Assembly: GCF_002155145.1 (NCBI RefSeq)
Contig: NZ_CP021323.1
Coordinates: 248,001 to 312,000, forward strand
Direction of reading: 5' to 3'
DNA: 64,000 nucleotides
From: Kushneria konosiri
GTDB lineage: Bacteria; Pseudomonadota; Gammaproteobacteria; Pseudomonadales; Halomonadaceae
The translations under genes and the position numbers were made by a program. Numbering within the stretch: the first letter of the stretch is position 1; the number at the start of each line of letters is the position of its first letter. This document shows, piece after piece, positions 46,515-57,043 of the stretch. The notes under the pieces were generated by a model. The model was given only the letters and a program-made list of their open reading frames with translations. It searched no databases and was not told where the DNA came from.

Positions 46515-47984
46515 ATGGCAGCAACGACGTATGATGTCCTTATCGTGGGTGGCGGCGTATCCGGCACTGCCCTTTTGTATGAACTGGCTCGATATACCGA
46601 TGTCAACGCCATCGGTCTACTCGAGAAGTATGACAAGGTTGCCATCGTCAATTCGCATGGTCGCAACAATAGCCAGACCATCCACTGCGGCGATATAGAG
46701 ACCAACTACACGCTGGACAAGGCGCGCACTACCAAGCGCACCGCCGGCATGGTGATCAACTTCGGCACCAAGCTTGAGCCTGCAGAGCGCGACAACATCA
46801 TCTATCGCTATCCCAAGATGGTGTTGGGTGTCGGCGACAAGCAGTGCGATTTTCTGCGCAAGCGTTTTGACACCTTCAAGGAACTCTTCCCCAGAATGCG
46901 CCTTCTGGAACGCGACGACATCGCCGCCCAGGAACCCAAGGTGGTGGAAGGTCGCGATCCTTCCGAAAAGATTCTGGCACTGGGGTCGGCGGACGAATAC
47001 ACGGCCGTCAACTACACCACGCTGTCTGAAGCCTTTGTGAAATATGCCGAACAGGATGCTGCAAAAAAGGGCATGACCTGTGATCTGCATCTTTCCACGC
47101 CGGTTCACAAGATCGAAAAGGAAGGGGATCTTTTCAAGATCACTACGCCCAACAAGGGCACCCTTCAGGCGCGCTATGTCGTCGTTGCCGCGGGTGGCCA
47201 TTCCCTGCTGTTTGCCCACCAGATGGGTTACGGCCTGGACAAGTCCTGCCTGCCGATGGCCGGGTCGTTTTACTTCACGCCCAAAGTACTCAACGGCAAG
47301 GTCTATACCATCCAGAACGAGAACCTGCCCTTCGCTGCCGTACACGGCGATCCGGACGTACTGGTAGACGGCAAGACCCGCTTTGGCCCGACAGCCCTGA
47401 TGCTGCCGCTGCTTGAGCGCTATAACAGCAAGACCTTCACGGAGTTTCTGCGCGTATTCCGCTTTGATGGCAGCGTCGCGAAGGTCTTCTGGGATCTGCT
47501 CAAGGTTCGCGACATTCGCAACTACGTGTTCAAGAACTTCATGTACGAAGTGCCGGTGCTGCGAGAAAAGCTTTTCCATCAGAGTATCAAGAGCATCGTT
47601 CCCAGCCTTCGCGCCGAGGATGTCGAGTTTGCCAAGGGGTTTGGTGGCGTTCGACCACAGCTGATCGACAAGACCGCCAAAAAGCTGGTCATGGGCGAGG
47701 CCAAGATCGATCCCGGTACCGGTATCGTATTCAACATGACGCCTTCACCCGGTGGCACCAGCTGTCTGGGTAACGCAGAAAAGGATCTATATCTGGCGCA
47801 GAAGTTCCTTGGCTTCAACATCGACAAGGAAGCTTTCGAACGTGATCTTCTGATGGGTGAAGTTGAACTTCGCGGCCTTGATGAGGCGCCCCAGATGTCG
47901 CCCGAGAAATCTTCTCACGGTGAAAATCTCGACAATGAGCGGGAGAAGGAAAAGGAAGATAAAAGCGTCGGACCGGGCGCCTGA
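46515..47984 (+). CDS. mqo: Malate:quinone oxidoreductase (FAD)
   Basis: This peripheral-membrane flavoprotein of 489 residues oxidises malate to oxaloacetate and passes electrons to quinone. The FAD-binding loop VGGGVSGTALLYELA is at 11-25, SHGRNNSQTIHCGDIETNY and VVAAGGHSLLFAHQMGYG follow, and a second FAD block lies near SPGGTSCLGNAEKD. The Lys/Glu-rich tail (about 465-489) is extra. It resembles the branch of Mqo seen in epsilonproteobacteria and halomonads; a related FAD oxidase is less likely. It is a single-gene unit with its own terminator. Confidence 0.85.
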   Translation: MAATTYDVLIVGGGVSGTALLYELARYTDVNAIGLLEKYDKVAIVNSHGRNNSQTIHCGDIETNYTLDKARTTKRTAGMVINFGTKLEPAERDNIIYRYPKMVLGVGDKQCDFLRKRFDTFKELFPRMRLLERDDIAAQEPKVVEGRDPSEKILALGSADEYTAVNYTTLSEAFVKYAEQDAAKKGMTCDLHLSTPVHKIEKEGDLFKITTPNKGTLQARYVVVAAGGHSLLFAHQMGYGLDKSCLPMAGSFYFTPKVLNGKVYTIQNENLPFAAVHGDPDVLVDGKTRFGPTALMLPLLERYNSKTFTEFLRVFRFDGSVAKVFWDLLKVRDIRNYVFKNFMYEVPVLREKLFHQSIKSIVPSLRAEDVEFAKGFGGVRPQLIDKTAKKLVMGEAKIDPGTGIVFNMTPSPGGTSCLGNAEKDLYLAQKFLGFNIDKEAFERDLLMGEVELRGLDEAPQMSPEKSSHGENLDNEREKEKEDKSVGPGA

Positions 47985-48010
47985 TCTTATTTAAACGTCA
48001 GGAAGTAACA

Positions 48011-48040
48011 AAAAAAGGCACCCCGATGGGTGCCTTTTTT
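48011..48040. terminator. Bidirectional terminator between mqo and dsbB
   Basis: AAAAAAGGCACCC (48011-48023) pairs with GGGTGCCTTTTTT (48028-48040) around a four-base loop; T runs occur on both strands. Confidence 0.96.
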
Positions 48041-48092
48041 GTGTTGTTTCAGTCGAGGTCTTTTTGTCAGTAAAGACCTCTTGTGAACAATA

Positions 48093-48623
48093 TTATCGAC
48101 TGTGAGCGGTCGAGCGCTGACGACTGATGGCACTGATGATCAGGCCCAGCGTCATCAGGGCAAGCACGACAAATCCGAGCAGCGTCCAGCCGGGCAGGGA
48201 GATCCCCAAAAAGCTACCCTCAATCTCGGCACACTCACCTGAAGAGCTCAGCACGGTGGCGATCACACTCTTCAGGGGCAGCACGTCCATCATGTAATCC
48301 AGCCCCGGACCACAACTGGGCACCTGATCAGCCGGAAGATGTTGCAGCCAGACATGCCGTCCTGCCAGAAAGATACCGGCACCGGCACCGATGAGCGCCA
48401 ACAATCCATAAACGCTGCCGCCCCAGCCGCGCGGGTTGTGCAACGCACCAACGATCAGGGGGACCAGCGCTGCAAGCACGGCCACTCGCTGGAAAGTGCA
48501 CAGCGGGCAGGGTTCAAGCCCGAAACCGTACTGGAGCACCAGCGCAAAGGCCAGCATGGCAATACAAAAGGCACTGCCCACAAGACACCATTGGCGTGCC
48601 GACCGGTTCAACAGATTCGTCAT
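48093..48623 (-). CDS. dsbB: Disulfide bond formation protein DsbB
   Basis: This four-helix inner-membrane protein of 176 residues reoxidises DsbA with quinone. The redox pairs are C39/C42 (EPCPLC) and C104/C131 (PSCGPGLDY, GECAEI), all conserved. It starts 32 bases after the gshA stop on the same strand, so a thiol-related two-gene operon is likely. The bidirectional terminator at 48011-48040 ends it. Confidence 0.95.
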   Translation of the reverse strand: MTNLLNRSARQWCLVGSAFCIAMLAFALVLQYGFGLEPCPLCTFQRVAVLAALVPLIVGALHNPRGWGGSVYGLLALIGAGAGIFLAGRHVWLQHLPADQVPSCGPGLDYMMDVLPLKSVIATVLSSSGECAEIEGSFLGISLPGWTLLGFVVLALMTLGLIISAISRQRSTAHSR

Positions 48624-48655
48624 GCGTCATTCCACCGATTTACATTGTCATTTCG

Positions 48656-50257
48656 TTATTGAGCGCCACTATTGACCTTCAATCGACGCGCATGTTCGAA
48701 GTAACGCTGCAAAAAGGTCGAAAAGTCGATGTCATCACCCTCTTCGGTTTCACGCTGCTGCTGATGGGAAGTCTCCACCAGCTGACCAAGCAGAGTGTCA
48801 CGCGCAGGGTCCATCGGCGTATCAGCAAACCACCTGGCGTGTTCACGCGCCCGTTCCAGCGACCAGGTCACAAAGTCGCTACCACTGTCGCGCATCTGCT
48901 GATGCATGCGACCGGCCGGGGTTTTCTCGGGATGATGAATCAGCTCGCGCAGACCGGCCAGCGACTTTTGATGAGCGCCATCATCATCGGCACTGTCCAT
49001 CAGCTCGGCGATGGGTGCCATGGCCTCAAAAATCTCCTCCAGACACTCCGCCAGAGGACGATCCCCCTGAGCAAAGGAAAGCTTCAGTGACGCATCACGC
49101 CCGCTGCGCACCACATGCGCACGGTTGTCATCGAGGCGGTCACACTCCTTATCGCTGATCCAGGGACTGGGGGACAGAAGACACCAGACGAGGAACGTAT
49201 CGATAAAGTGAATCTGCTGCTCGTCGATCCCCAACGGCGTGAACGGATTGATGTCCAGACAGCGCACCTCGATGTATTCTACACCGCGCGACTCCATGGC
49301 CTGGGTTGGCGTCTCATCGTGACGGGCCACCCGCTTGGGGCGAATGTCGCTGTAGTACTCGTTTTCGATCTGCAGCATGTTGGCATTGAGCTGCCGCCAC
49401 TGTCCGTCGACCTCAACACCTTCACGCTCATAATCGGGCCATGGCGTCACAATGGCATGGCGCAGGGTACCGATATAGTTTTCAAGCGAATTGAAGCAGA
49501 TGCGCAGCTGCGACTGCACCTTGTTCTGATAACCCAGATCGCTCATGCGCAGCGTGGACGCGGTATCAGACAGCAGGGTCTGCTTTCCGTGAGGCAGTAA
49601 TCCGGCATCGCGTCCTTCGAGGAAACTGCGATCCACGGCAGGAGATGCGCCAAACAGATACATCAGCACCCAGCTGTTACGGCGGAAATTACGGATCAGG
49701 TCAAAATAGGCCCGCGATCGAAATGCCTGCGGCGAGACGTCCTGCTGACCGTCAATCTCCTGAAGATGCGTCCAGAGCTCGTCGGGCAGCGAAAAATTGT
49801 AATGGATACCGGCAATGGACTGCATGATGCGCCCATAGCGCATGTCCAGACCATTACGGTAAACCCGCTTCATGGTGCCCACGTTGGAGTTGCCATAATC
49901 GGCAATCGGGACGCTATCGTTGCCATCGAGTTCAGCGGGCATGCTCGAGGGCCAGATCAGTTCCTGCCCCAGGTAGCGATAGCTGTAACGATGAAGGTCG
50001 CCCAGAAAGGCGAGCGCATCCGAGGGTCGCGAGAACACCGGCGTGATGTACTCCAGCAGCGACTCGGAATAATCGGTCGTGATATAGGGATGGGTCAGCT
50101 TCGAGCCCAGAGCATGTGGATGAGGCGTGGCCACAATGCGCCCCTGAGAATCCACGCGCAGCCCTTCCTTTTCAATGCCACGGCGAATGCGGCCAAAAAG
50201 GCCCTGCTGCGCCGGTGCGCTCAATCCATCGATGCGGCGAGTGAATTGCTCGGACAA
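48656..50257 (-). CDS. gshA: Glutamate-cysteine ligase
   Basis: This is the 533-residue gammaproteobacterial-type ligase, the first step of glutathione synthesis. RRGIEKEGLRVDSQGRI and ITTDYSESLLEYITP are the N-terminal ATP/Glu-site blocks; KRVYRNGLDMRYGRIMQSIAGIHYNFS and YIEVRCLDINPFTPLGI are further hallmarks. The start is TTG at 50257 with AGAAGG nine bases upstream. It is upstream of dsbB. The enzyme supplies glutathione used by FrmA and degraded by ChaC elsewhere in this window. Confidence 0.96.
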   Translation of the reverse strand: MSEQFTRRIDGLSAPAQQGLFGRIRRGIEKEGLRVDSQGRIVATPHPHALGSKLTHPYITTDYSESLLEYITPVFSRPSDALAFLGDLHRYSYRYLGQELIWPSSMPAELDGNDSVPIADYGNSNVGTMKRVYRNGLDMRYGRIMQSIAGIHYNFSLPDELWTHLQEIDGQQDVSPQAFRSRAYFDLIRNFRRNSWVLMYLFGASPAVDRSFLEGRDAGLLPHGKQTLLSDTASTLRMSDLGYQNKVQSQLRICFNSLENYIGTLRHAIVTPWPDYEREGVEVDGQWRQLNANMLQIENEYYSDIRPKRVARHDETPTQAMESRGVEYIEVRCLDINPFTPLGIDEQQIHFIDTFLVWCLLSPSPWISDKECDRLDDNRAHVVRSGRDASLKLSFAQGDRPLAECLEEIFEAMAPIAELMDSADDDGAHQKSLAGLRELIHHPEKTPAGRMHQQMRDSGSDFVTWSLERAREHARWFADTPMDPARDTLLGQLVETSHQQQRETEEGDDIDFSTFLQRYFEHARRLKVNSGAQ

Positions 50258-50470
50258 GGTTGAACACCTTCTCTTGCGGGAGCCCGCGCGCCGTCATTCG
50301 GACACGCATGCCGGCAGATTGCCTGGGCAGGACTCCGGAACTGTTTTCATCGACCGGCACCTGCTGACCCTGCGTCAGCCAGGCACCAAATCTGCCAATT
50401 ATGCGCTCATTATGGAGCGCCACCTGACCCTTTCAAGCGCCAAAGTGTGCATGCTAACGAATTTATCACA

Positions 50471-52828
50471 TTAGCGCTTGCGTGGTTTGCCGGCGCCTGC
50501 CTTGAGCAGCGCCGCCCCCAACGCACCGACCGGCTCCTGTGAAGCAGCAGCCTCACTGCTGCGCTTTCGGGGCTTGCCACGGTCACGATTGACGGCACCT
50601 TCGGGCCGACTGCTGCCCTGCTCGGCTTCCGGGGTATCATCAAGGCGCATGGACAGCGCAATGCGCTGGCGCGGTTGGTCCACGCTCATGACCTTGACCT
50701 TCACCACGTCACCGGCCTTGACCACCGATCGCGGATCCTGCACGAACTGATGCGACAGCGCCGAGATGTGCACCAGCCCATCCTGATGAACCCCAACATC
50801 CACAAACGCGCCAAAGTGCGTGACGTTGGTGATCACGCCTTCAAGAATCATGCCAGCCACCAGATCGCTGACCTTCTCGATACCTTCCTGAAACTGCGCC
50901 GCGCGAAATTCTGGCCGCGGATCACGCCCTGGTTTTTGCAGCTCCTTTAATAGATCGCTGACCGTTGGCAGCCCAAAACGCTCATCAACGTAATCCACTG
51001 CACGCACGCTGCGCAGAAAATCGCTGTCGCCAACTAACGCCTGCAGATTGCGGCGACTGGCCTGGGCGATACGCTCGGCCAGTGGATAGGCCTCAGGGTG
51101 CACTGCCGAGGCATCCAGCGGATTGCTGCCACCGTTGATGCGCAAAAAGCCCGCACACTGCTCAAAGGTCTTCGGCCCCAGACGAGCGACCTCAAGGATC
51201 TGGCGACGGTTGTCAAAGGCGCCATGACGATCACGCCAGGCCACGATATTGTCGGCCAGAGTATTGTTAAGCCCTGATACGCGAGCCAACAGCGCCGATG
51301 AGGCAGTATTGAGATCCACCCCCACGGCGTTAACGCAATCCTCGACCACGGCATCCAGCGAGCGCGCCAGCATCAGCTGTGAAACATCATGCTGATACTG
51401 CCCTACCCCGATCGATTTCGGGTCGATCTTGACCAGCTCGGCCAGCGGGTCCTGAAGCCGTCGGGCGATCGACACGGCACCGCGGATGGTGACGTCCAGC
51501 TCCGGCAGCTCGCGCGAGGCGAACTCGGAGGCGGAATACACCGAGGCGCCGGCCTCGCTGACCATGACCCTGGCAATATCCTGACCCTTGAGTCGATCCA
51601 GCAGGTCAGCGGCCAGCCGGTCGGTTTCACGACTGGCGGTGCCGTTACCAATGGCCACCAGCCCGACATCATGTTTTTTACACAGCTCGGTCAGCGTGAC
51701 CAGCGAGGCTTCCCACTGATTGCGCGGTGCGTGGGGATAAATAGCCGTGTGATCCACCACCTTGCCGGTGGCATCCACCACGGCCACCTTGACGCCGGTA
51801 CGAAGCCCTGGATCAAGCCCCAGCGTGGCACGCGCACCGGCAGGCGCTGCCAGCAGCAGATCCTTCAGGTTATCGGCAAACACGCCAATGGCTGTAGCTT
51901 CTGCCTGTTCACGCAGCTGACCCAGCAGCTCGGTTTCCAGATGCGTATAGAGCTTGACCCGCCAGGTCCAGCGCACCACTTCCTTCAGCCAGCGATCGGC
52001 AGGCCGGGCATGATCACTGATGCCAAACTCGCGCGCGATCTCGACTTCACAGGGATGAACGGGGGCCTCATCTTCATCGGGCAGCTTGAGGGCCAGCCCC
52101 AGCACGCCTTCCTGACGGCCACGAAACATGGCCAGCGCCCGATGTGAGGGCGTTCTGGAGAGCTTTTCACGATGATCAAAATAGTCCGAGAATTTGGCGC
52201 CGCTGCTTTCCTGACCGGCGAGCATCGTGGACACCAGCTCGGCCTCCTGCCAGAGACGCTCACGCAGCCGACCCACCAGGGCCGGAGACTCGGCAAAACG
52301 CTCCATCAGGATCTGCCGGGCACCATCCAGTGCGGTGCGGGCATCCGTAATGCCCTGCGCCTCATCAAGATAATCGGTGGCCAGCGCCTCGGGCACCAGT
52401 GAGGGATCGTTCAACAGCGCATCGGCCAGCGGTTCGAGTCCTGCCTCTCGAGCAATCTGTGCCTTGGTGCGCCGCTTCTTGCGATAAGGCAGATAAAGGT
52501 CTTCCAGCCGCTGCTTGGTATCGGCGGCCAGAATGCTGGCCCGCAGAGCATCATCGAGCTTGCCCTGCTCCTCGATCGAAGCCAGCACCGTCGCACGGCG
52601 CTCATCGAGCTCGCGCAGGTAGCGCAGCCGGGTTTCAAGAAGGCGTAGCTGGCTATCATCAAGGCTACCGGTGGCTTCCTTGCGATAACGAGAGATGAAC
52701 GGCACCGTGGCCCCTTCATCAAGCAGGGCGATGGTGGCCTCGATCTGGGCTGGACGAACAGCAGTCGCGCCGGCAGCTTCGGAAAGCTCTGCTGCCAGAC
52801 GCGCTGCCATCGAAGAAATCTGTGTCAT
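50471..52828 (-). CDS. tex: Tex-family RNA-binding protein
   Basis: This is a 785-residue protein of the Tex/Spt6-like family: an N-terminal helical domain, a YqgF-like RNase H fold ([32 protein letters not shown]), helix-hairpin-helix domains ([16 protein letters not shown]) and a C-terminal S1 domain ([31 protein letters not shown]). The final 60 residues are Arg/Lys-rich. Tex proteins bind nucleic acid and affect transcription and stress tolerance; the exact role is unsettled. The 213 bases to gshA suggest a separate promoter. Confidence 0.95.
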   Translation of the reverse strand: MTQISSMAARLAAELSEAAGATAVRPAQIEATIALLDEGATVPFISRYRKEATGSLDDSQLRLLETRLRYLRELDERRATVLASIEEQGKLDDALRASILAADTKQRLEDLYLPYRKKRRTKAQIAREAGLEPLADALLNDPSLVPEALATDYLDEAQGITDARTALDGARQILMERFAESPALVGRLRERLWQEAELVSTMLAGQESSGAKFSDYFDHREKLSRTPSHRALAMFRGRQEGVLGLALKLPDEDEAPVHPCEVEIAREFGISDHARPADRWLKEVVRWTWRVKLYTHLETELLGQLREQAEATAIGVFADNLKDLLLAAPAGARATLGLDPGLRTGVKVAVVDATGKVVDHTAIYPHAPRNQWEASLVTLTELCKKHDVGLVAIGNGTASRETDRLAADLLDRLKGQDIARVMVSEAGASVYSASEFASRELPELDVTIRGAVSIARRLQDPLAELVKIDPKSIGVGQYQHDVSQLMLARSLDAVVEDCVNAVGVDLNTASSALLARVSGLNNTLADNIVAWRDRHGAFDNRRQILEVARLGPKTFEQCAGFLRINGGSNPLDASAVHPEAYPLAERIAQASRRNLQALVGDSDFLRSVRAVDYVDERFGLPTVSDLLKELQKPGRDPRPEFRAAQFQEGIEKVSDLVAGMILEGVITNVTHFGAFVDVGVHQDGLVHISALSHQFVQDPRSVVKAGDVVKVKVMSVDQPRQRIALSMRLDDTPEAEQGSSRPEGAVNRDRGKPRKRSSEAAASQEPVGALGAALLKAGAGKPRKR

Positions 52829-52923
52829 GAAAACGCATTCCCTTCCGAACAGGGCGCCAGGGTATCACAAACCATGAACCGACGGGACAACACCAAAATC
52901 GAGAAGATCCTTACAAGGACATG

Positions 52924-52945
52924 GCGACAGCCAGAAGGCTGTCGC
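52924..52945. terminator. Hairpin downstream of pckA
   Basis: GCGACAGCC (52924-52932) and GGCTGTCGC (52937-52945) form a strong 9-bp stem with loop AGAA. No proper T run follows on the minus strand, so termination is uncertain. Confidence 0.5.
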
Positions 52946-53027
52946 GATGAGGGTCTGCCTATCAGCAGAAGGGGCAGGAGACATCGGGGCTATATTCAAG
53001 CCAGACGCGTTTTAAACCAGGCTCCCT

Positions 53028-54578
53028 TCAAACCAGGCTGGGCCCGGCCCGGGTAATGGCGTCATCCACGCCATTAAAACGGCTGAAATTATCGATGAAC
53101 TTCTCGATCAGAAGCCGTGATTGCTCCTCGAAGGCCGCCTGATCCTGCCAGGCTTTGCGCGGATCCAACAGTGTTGCATCCACACCCTCCACGGCAACAG
53201 GCACCGACAGATTGAGCCCGGGCAGCGTGACCGTTTCAGTATCCTTGAGCGCGCCACTCTGGATGGCACTGATGATGGCGCGGGTCGTGGGAATACTGAA
53301 ACGCTCTCCGCCCTGTCCGTAGGCACCGCCGGTCCAGCCCGTATTGACCAGATAAACCCGGGAGTCGAAAGCCTCGATGCGCTTGATCAAGAGCTCGGCA
53401 TACTCATGGGCCGGACGGGGGAAAAACGGGGCGCCAAAGCAGGTAGAGAAGGTAGCTTCCAGAGCACTGCCGGCGCCAATCTCGGTCGACCCGACCCGCG
53501 CGGTATAGCCGGAGAGAAAATGATAGGCGGCCGCTTCGCGTGACAGGATCGAAACCGGTGGCAGTACGCCGCTCATGTCACAGGTCAAAAAGACAATGGC
53601 ACTCGGTTCACCGGCCCGATTGTCCGCTGTCCGCTTGTCGACGTGCTCCAGCGGGTAGGCGGCCCGGGCATTCTGGGTCAGTGAGGCATCTTCATAAACG
53701 GGCTGTCGGGTGTCATCCAGCACGACATTTTCAAGCACGGCCGGAAAGCGAATGGCCCGATAGATGATGGGCTCGTTTTTTTCGCTCAGATCAACGGTCT
53801 TGGCATAACAGCCGCCCTCGAGATTGAAGACGGTCCCCTCACCCCAGCCATGCTCGTCATCACCGATCAGATAGCGCGACGGATCAGCAGAAAGCGTGGT
53901 CTTGCCAGTGCCGGAAAGCCCGAAAAAAAGCGTTGTCTCGCCATTGTCACCCACATTGGCGCTGCAATGCATGGGCAGCACGTCCTTTTCCGGCAGCAGA
54001 AAGTTCTGCACCGTAAACATGGCCTTTTTCATCTCTCCGGCGTAATGCATCCCGGCAATCAACACGCGGCGGCGGGCGAAATTGATGATCACCGTACCGT
54101 CGGAGTGGGTGTGATCACGCTCGGGCTGACAGACAAACTCTGGCGCACTCATGATCTGCCATTCATGCTTGTCGCGCGGATTGAAGGGCTGTGCTCGCAC
54201 GAAGAGATTGCGCGCAAAAAGCGTATGCCAGGCATACTGGGCCATGACACGAATCGGCAGATAGTGTTCCGGATCGGCGCCGACGTGCAACTCGGTCTCG
54301 AACGCGCCCTTGTCGGCCAGAAATTCTTCGACACGCTCCCACAGCGCATCAAAATGCTCCCCGGCAAAGGGGCGATTCACGCTTCCCCATTCAATCTCGT
54401 GGCTGGTGGAAGGCTCATCAACAATGTAGCGATCCGCCGGTGAACGTCCGGTACGACGTCCGGTTTCTGCCACCAGTGCTCCGTTGGACGCAAGCCTTGC
54501 TTCCCCCCGGGCAATGGCATATTCAACCAGCTCGGCGGCACTTGCATTGATACGTGGGGTGCTCATCTTCGTTGTCAT
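53028..54578 (-). CDS. pckA: Phosphoenolpyruvate carboxykinase (ATP)
   Basis: This gluconeogenic enzyme of 516 residues converts oxaloacetate to [17 protein letters not shown] is the substrate-side Arg region, [28 protein letters not shown] contains the P-loop, and [22 protein letters not shown] the metal-binding Asp residues. I start at ATG 54578 with GGGA five bases upstream; ATGs at 54593 and 54566 are also in frame. As in enterics it lies downstream of hslR-hslO, with about 220 bases between. With Mqo it links malate oxidation to PEP. Confidence 0.96.
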   Translation of the reverse strand: MTTKMSTPRINASAAELVEYAIARGEARLASNGALVAETGRRTGRSPADRYIVDEPSTSHEIEWGSVNRPFAGEHFDALWERVEEFLADKGAFETELHVGADPEHYLPIRVMAQYAWHTLFARNLFVRAQPFNPRDKHEWQIMSAPEFVCQPERDHTHSDGTVIINFARRRVLIAGMHYAGEMKKAMFTVQNFLLPEKDVLPMHCSANVGDNGETTLFFGLSGTGKTTLSADPSRYLIGDDEHGWGEGTVFNLEGGCYAKTVDLSEKNEPIIYRAIRFPAVLENVVLDDTRQPVYEDASLTQNARAAYPLEHVDKRTADNRAGEPSAIVFLTCDMSGVLPPVSILSREAAAYHFLSGYTARVGSTEIGAGSALEATFSTCFGAPFFPRPAHEYAELLIKRIEAFDSRVYLVNTGWTGGAYGQGGERFSIPTTRAIISAIQSGALKDTETVTLPGLNLSVPVAVEGVDATLLDPRKAWQDQAAFEEQSRLLIEKFIDNFSRFNGVDDAITRAGPSLV

Positions 54579-54802
54579 GTCTATCCCGGGCATAAGCCGT
54601 TCTCTCTCGTTAAGCGGATGGGCACTTGTCGTATGCCTCTCGCATTATATTTCCGCATATCTCTGACACCGCTCCGGGCGATGCCGGGTCATACGGCAAG
54701 GCATATTATGCCTAAACTACTACCAACGGAGAATGTATCACGACGGCATTACGCGCAAAGGCACAACAAATGGCCTGTCGACCCCGCCCCGGACACACAT
54801 TT

Positions 54803-55690
54803 TCAGTGCAGTGTTGGCGAAGGCGCATCAGGTGATTCGATCAGTGCTTCGATGTCGGCAGCGCTGAACGTGTAATCCGTATTGCAGAAATGACAGTTGG
54901 TACTCAACTTGCCTTGCTCCTCAACGACCGAGCGCAACTCATCAGAGCCAAGCTGATGCAGGGCACTGGCAAAGCGCTCGCGCGAGCAGGTGCAACCAAA
55001 CCCGATGGGGTCGGGATCAAAAACCCGAATCTGCTCTTCATGGAACAGGCGTACCAGCACTTCGCGAGCCGGCAGTTCCAGAAGCTCTTCGGGCTTGAGG
55101 GTGTCGGCCAGCATGTTGAGTCTTGGCCAGGCATCAATGTCCTTGAGACTTTCATCCTCGGGCAGCTTTTGAAGCATCAAACCGGCGGCCTGCTCTGTCG
55201 AAGCAGAAAGCCACAGGCGACTGGGCAGCTGCTCGGAGTGCTCAAAATAGCTTTCAAGGCATTGCGCCAGCGTCTGCGCCTCCATGGCCACGATCCCCTG
55301 ATAGCGCTTTCCTTCACGAGGATCGAGCGTCATGACGATATGCCCCTCTCCCATCAATGTCTGAAGCGACGCGTCTTCTTCAGGCAGCGGCTGATTTTCG
55401 TCAAGACGAGCAATGGCCCGCAGTTGCTGCCCCCTCTCGTCATGGCCAGGGTTGGACTCTGCCATTAAAAGGCTGACCGGGCCATTACCCTTGACCTCAA
55501 GCGTCAATACACCATCGAGCTTGATGGTCGCCGTCAACAGCGCCACAGCCGCCAGCATTTCGCCAAGCTGGCGATTGACCACCTCGGGGTAGTTGTGGCG
55601 ACCGGTAATGTCCTGACAGGTAGTGTCCGCCTTGACCAGCTCGCCGCGAACATTGGTATCGTCAAAGATAAATCGTTGAATATGGTCCAT
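54803..55690 (-). CDS. hslO: Redox-regulated chaperone Hsp33
   Basis: This 295-residue holdase is inactive when its four cysteines bind zinc and is activated by oxidation plus unfolding. The zinc ligands are C233, C235 ([10 protein letters not shown]), C266 and C269 (NCHFCNTDY). The N-terminal GELVKADTT and [14 protein letters not shown] blocks are typical. It follows hslR on the same strand with about 80 bases between. Confidence 0.96.
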   Translation of the reverse strand: MDHIQRFIFDDTNVRGELVKADTTCQDITGRHNYPEVVNRQLGEMLAAVALLTATIKLDGVLTLEVKGNGPVSLLMAESNPGHDERGQQLRAIARLDENQPLPEEDASLQTLMGEGHIVMTLDPREGKRYQGIVAMEAQTLAQCLESYFEHSEQLPSRLWLSASTEQAAGLMLQKLPEDESLKDIDAWPRLNMLADTLKPEELLELPAREVLVRLFHEEQIRVFDPDPIGFGCTCSRERFASALHQLGSDELRSVVEEQGKLSTNCHFCNTDYTFSAADIEALIESPDAPSPTLH

Positions 55691-55771
55691 GAGTCATCCA
55701 GAAGGGAAAAAGGTACCCGGCGCGGCAGGCAGAAAAATGCATGAGTCGATCATTGAAGCGCCGTCAAAACG

Positions 55772-56164
55772 TCAGGAGTCGTCGTGCTGATGACGCTGAA
55801 AGTTCTGGATATCGCGTCGGGCCCGACGATCCGGTCGCCCCTTTGGGGGCTGCATGCTTTTATCCATGCGGCGAATCTCGGCTTCACGGGTACGACGCTC
55901 GATACTTTCAGGCGTCTCGCGGTAAAGCATCTGGGCCTCGGCAGCCCCTCGACGCTTGTCGCTGATATCGATGATTTCCACCTCGATGCGATCCCAGCCC
56001 TGAGGCAATACCAACAGCGCACCCGGCTCAACAATCTTGCTGACCTTGGTGCGCGCGCCATTGTAGTGAACCTTGCCGCCATCAATGGCCTTCTGCGCCA
56101 GCCCGCGCGTCTTGAAAAACCGAGCTGCCCAGAGCCACTTGTCGAGTCGAACCTGTTCGCTCAT
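55772..56164 (-). CDS. hslR: Heat-shock protein 15, S4-domain ribosome-associated protein
   Basis: This 130-residue S4-domain RNA-binding protein recovers stalled 50S subunits carrying nascent tRNA. VRLDKWLWAARFFKTRGLAQKAIDGGKVHYNGARTKVSK is the S4 core, and the C-terminus (PPKGRPDRRARRDIQNFQRH) is strongly basic. The ATG at 56164 has GGAG at seven bases and gives the family N-terminus; the frame runs open much further but overlaps the nudE promoter region. Operon order hslR-hslO is conserved. Confidence 0.95.
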   Translation of the reverse strand: MSEQVRLDKWLWAARFFKTRGLAQKAIDGGKVHYNGARTKVSKIVEPGALLVLPQGWDRIEVEIIDISDKRRGAAEAQMLYRETPESIERRTREAEIRRMDKSMQPPKGRPDRRARRDIQNFQRHQHDDS

Positions 56165-56344
56165 ATCATGTCTCCACGCCGTTTCTGAATGCCAATATGG
56201 GGGCAAAAACCAGGCTCTCAAGGCTATACCATGACGACGCCGGACAGATGCTGTCCACCCTGCAATGCGATAACCTGTCCTGCCGGCATCGACGTCGTAT
56301 CGCATCCGCCACTCCCGTTTTTTGAAGCCTCCGGAGGTAGAGAC

Positions 56345-56929
56345 ATGTCCCCATCAGGAAAGCCCGAAATTGGACGGCGGCGCAGTATCGCCCGGAGCCG
56401 GCTTTTTGCAGTAGAAGCGCTGGAAATCGAGTTTTCCAATGGCGAACAACGCACCTTTGAGCGTCTGACCAGCAATGGACAGGGTGCAGGTGCCGTCATG
56501 ATTGTGGCCATGCCAGACCCGGATCATGTTTTACTGATTCAGGAATACGCAGCCGGTATCGAGGAGTACGCGCTTACCCTTCCAAAGGGAGTGATCGACC
56601 CTGGCGAAGATATTGTTACGGCCGCCAATCGCGAACTCCGTGAGGAATGTGGCTATGGCGCCCGTGTGATCGAGCCACTGATTGAACTGACGCTGGCGCC
56701 CAACTATATGACCCACCGTATTCACGTGGTCATGGCCACCCAGCTTTATGAAGAACGCCTGCCCGGCGATGAGCCCGAGCCCTTGACTGTCGAAAGGCAT
56801 GCCATCGAAGACATCGATGCCCTGCTGTCGCGAGGTGATTTTCATGAAGGCCGTGCCATTGCTGCACTATTTATTGCCAGAGAACGACTCCGCGAGCGAC
56901 AGGCCTCTCCCGACCCCATGTTCTGGTAA
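56345..56929 (+). CDS. nudE: ADP compounds hydrolase (Nudix)
   Basis: This 194-residue Nudix enzyme hydrolyses NADH, ADP-ribose and diadenosine polyphosphates. The Nudix box is GVIDPGEDIVTAANRELREECGYG, and GAGAVMIVAMPDPDHVLLIQEYAAGIEEYALTLPKG matches NudE. The ATG at 56345 follows a perfect CGGAGG. In E. coli nudE is divergent from igaA-yrfG-hslR-hslO; here it is divergent directly from hslR, so igaA and yrfG are missing from this place. Confidence 0.94.
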   Translation: MSPSGKPEIGRRRSIARSRLFAVEALEIEFSNGEQRTFERLTSNGQGAGAVMIVAMPDPDHVLLIQEYAAGIEEYALTLPKGVIDPGEDIVTAANRELREECGYGARVIEPLIELTLAPNYMTHRIHVVMATQLYEERLPGDEPEPLTVERHAIEDIDALLSRGDFHEGRAIAALFIARERLRERQASPDPMFW

Positions 56930-56977
56930 AAAAGCCCTATGCCATCAACCCCCTCGCCATGATCGAGCCCGCAACGT

Positions 56978-57007
56978 AAAAGGCCCGGCAACTCGAGTTG
57001 CCGGGCC
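56978..57007 (-). terminator. Terminator between nudE and the repeat-protein gene
   Basis: A 26-base perfect palindrome (56982-57007, GGCCCGGCAACTC and its complement, centred on CTCGAG) precedes a T run on the minus strand (plus-strand A 56978-56981). Confidence 0.88.
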
Positions 57008-57043
57008 ACTGACAGTATATAAAGCTTATGCTTTGAAGATGGA

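Noticed and set aside
51389-52147. 252-codon plus-strand frame
   Set aside because: Lies entirely within tex on the opposite strand and has no domain of its own.
56982-57007. 26-base perfect palindrome as a possible operator
   Set aside because: It is followed by a T run on the minus strand just past a gene stop, so it is an intrinsic terminator.
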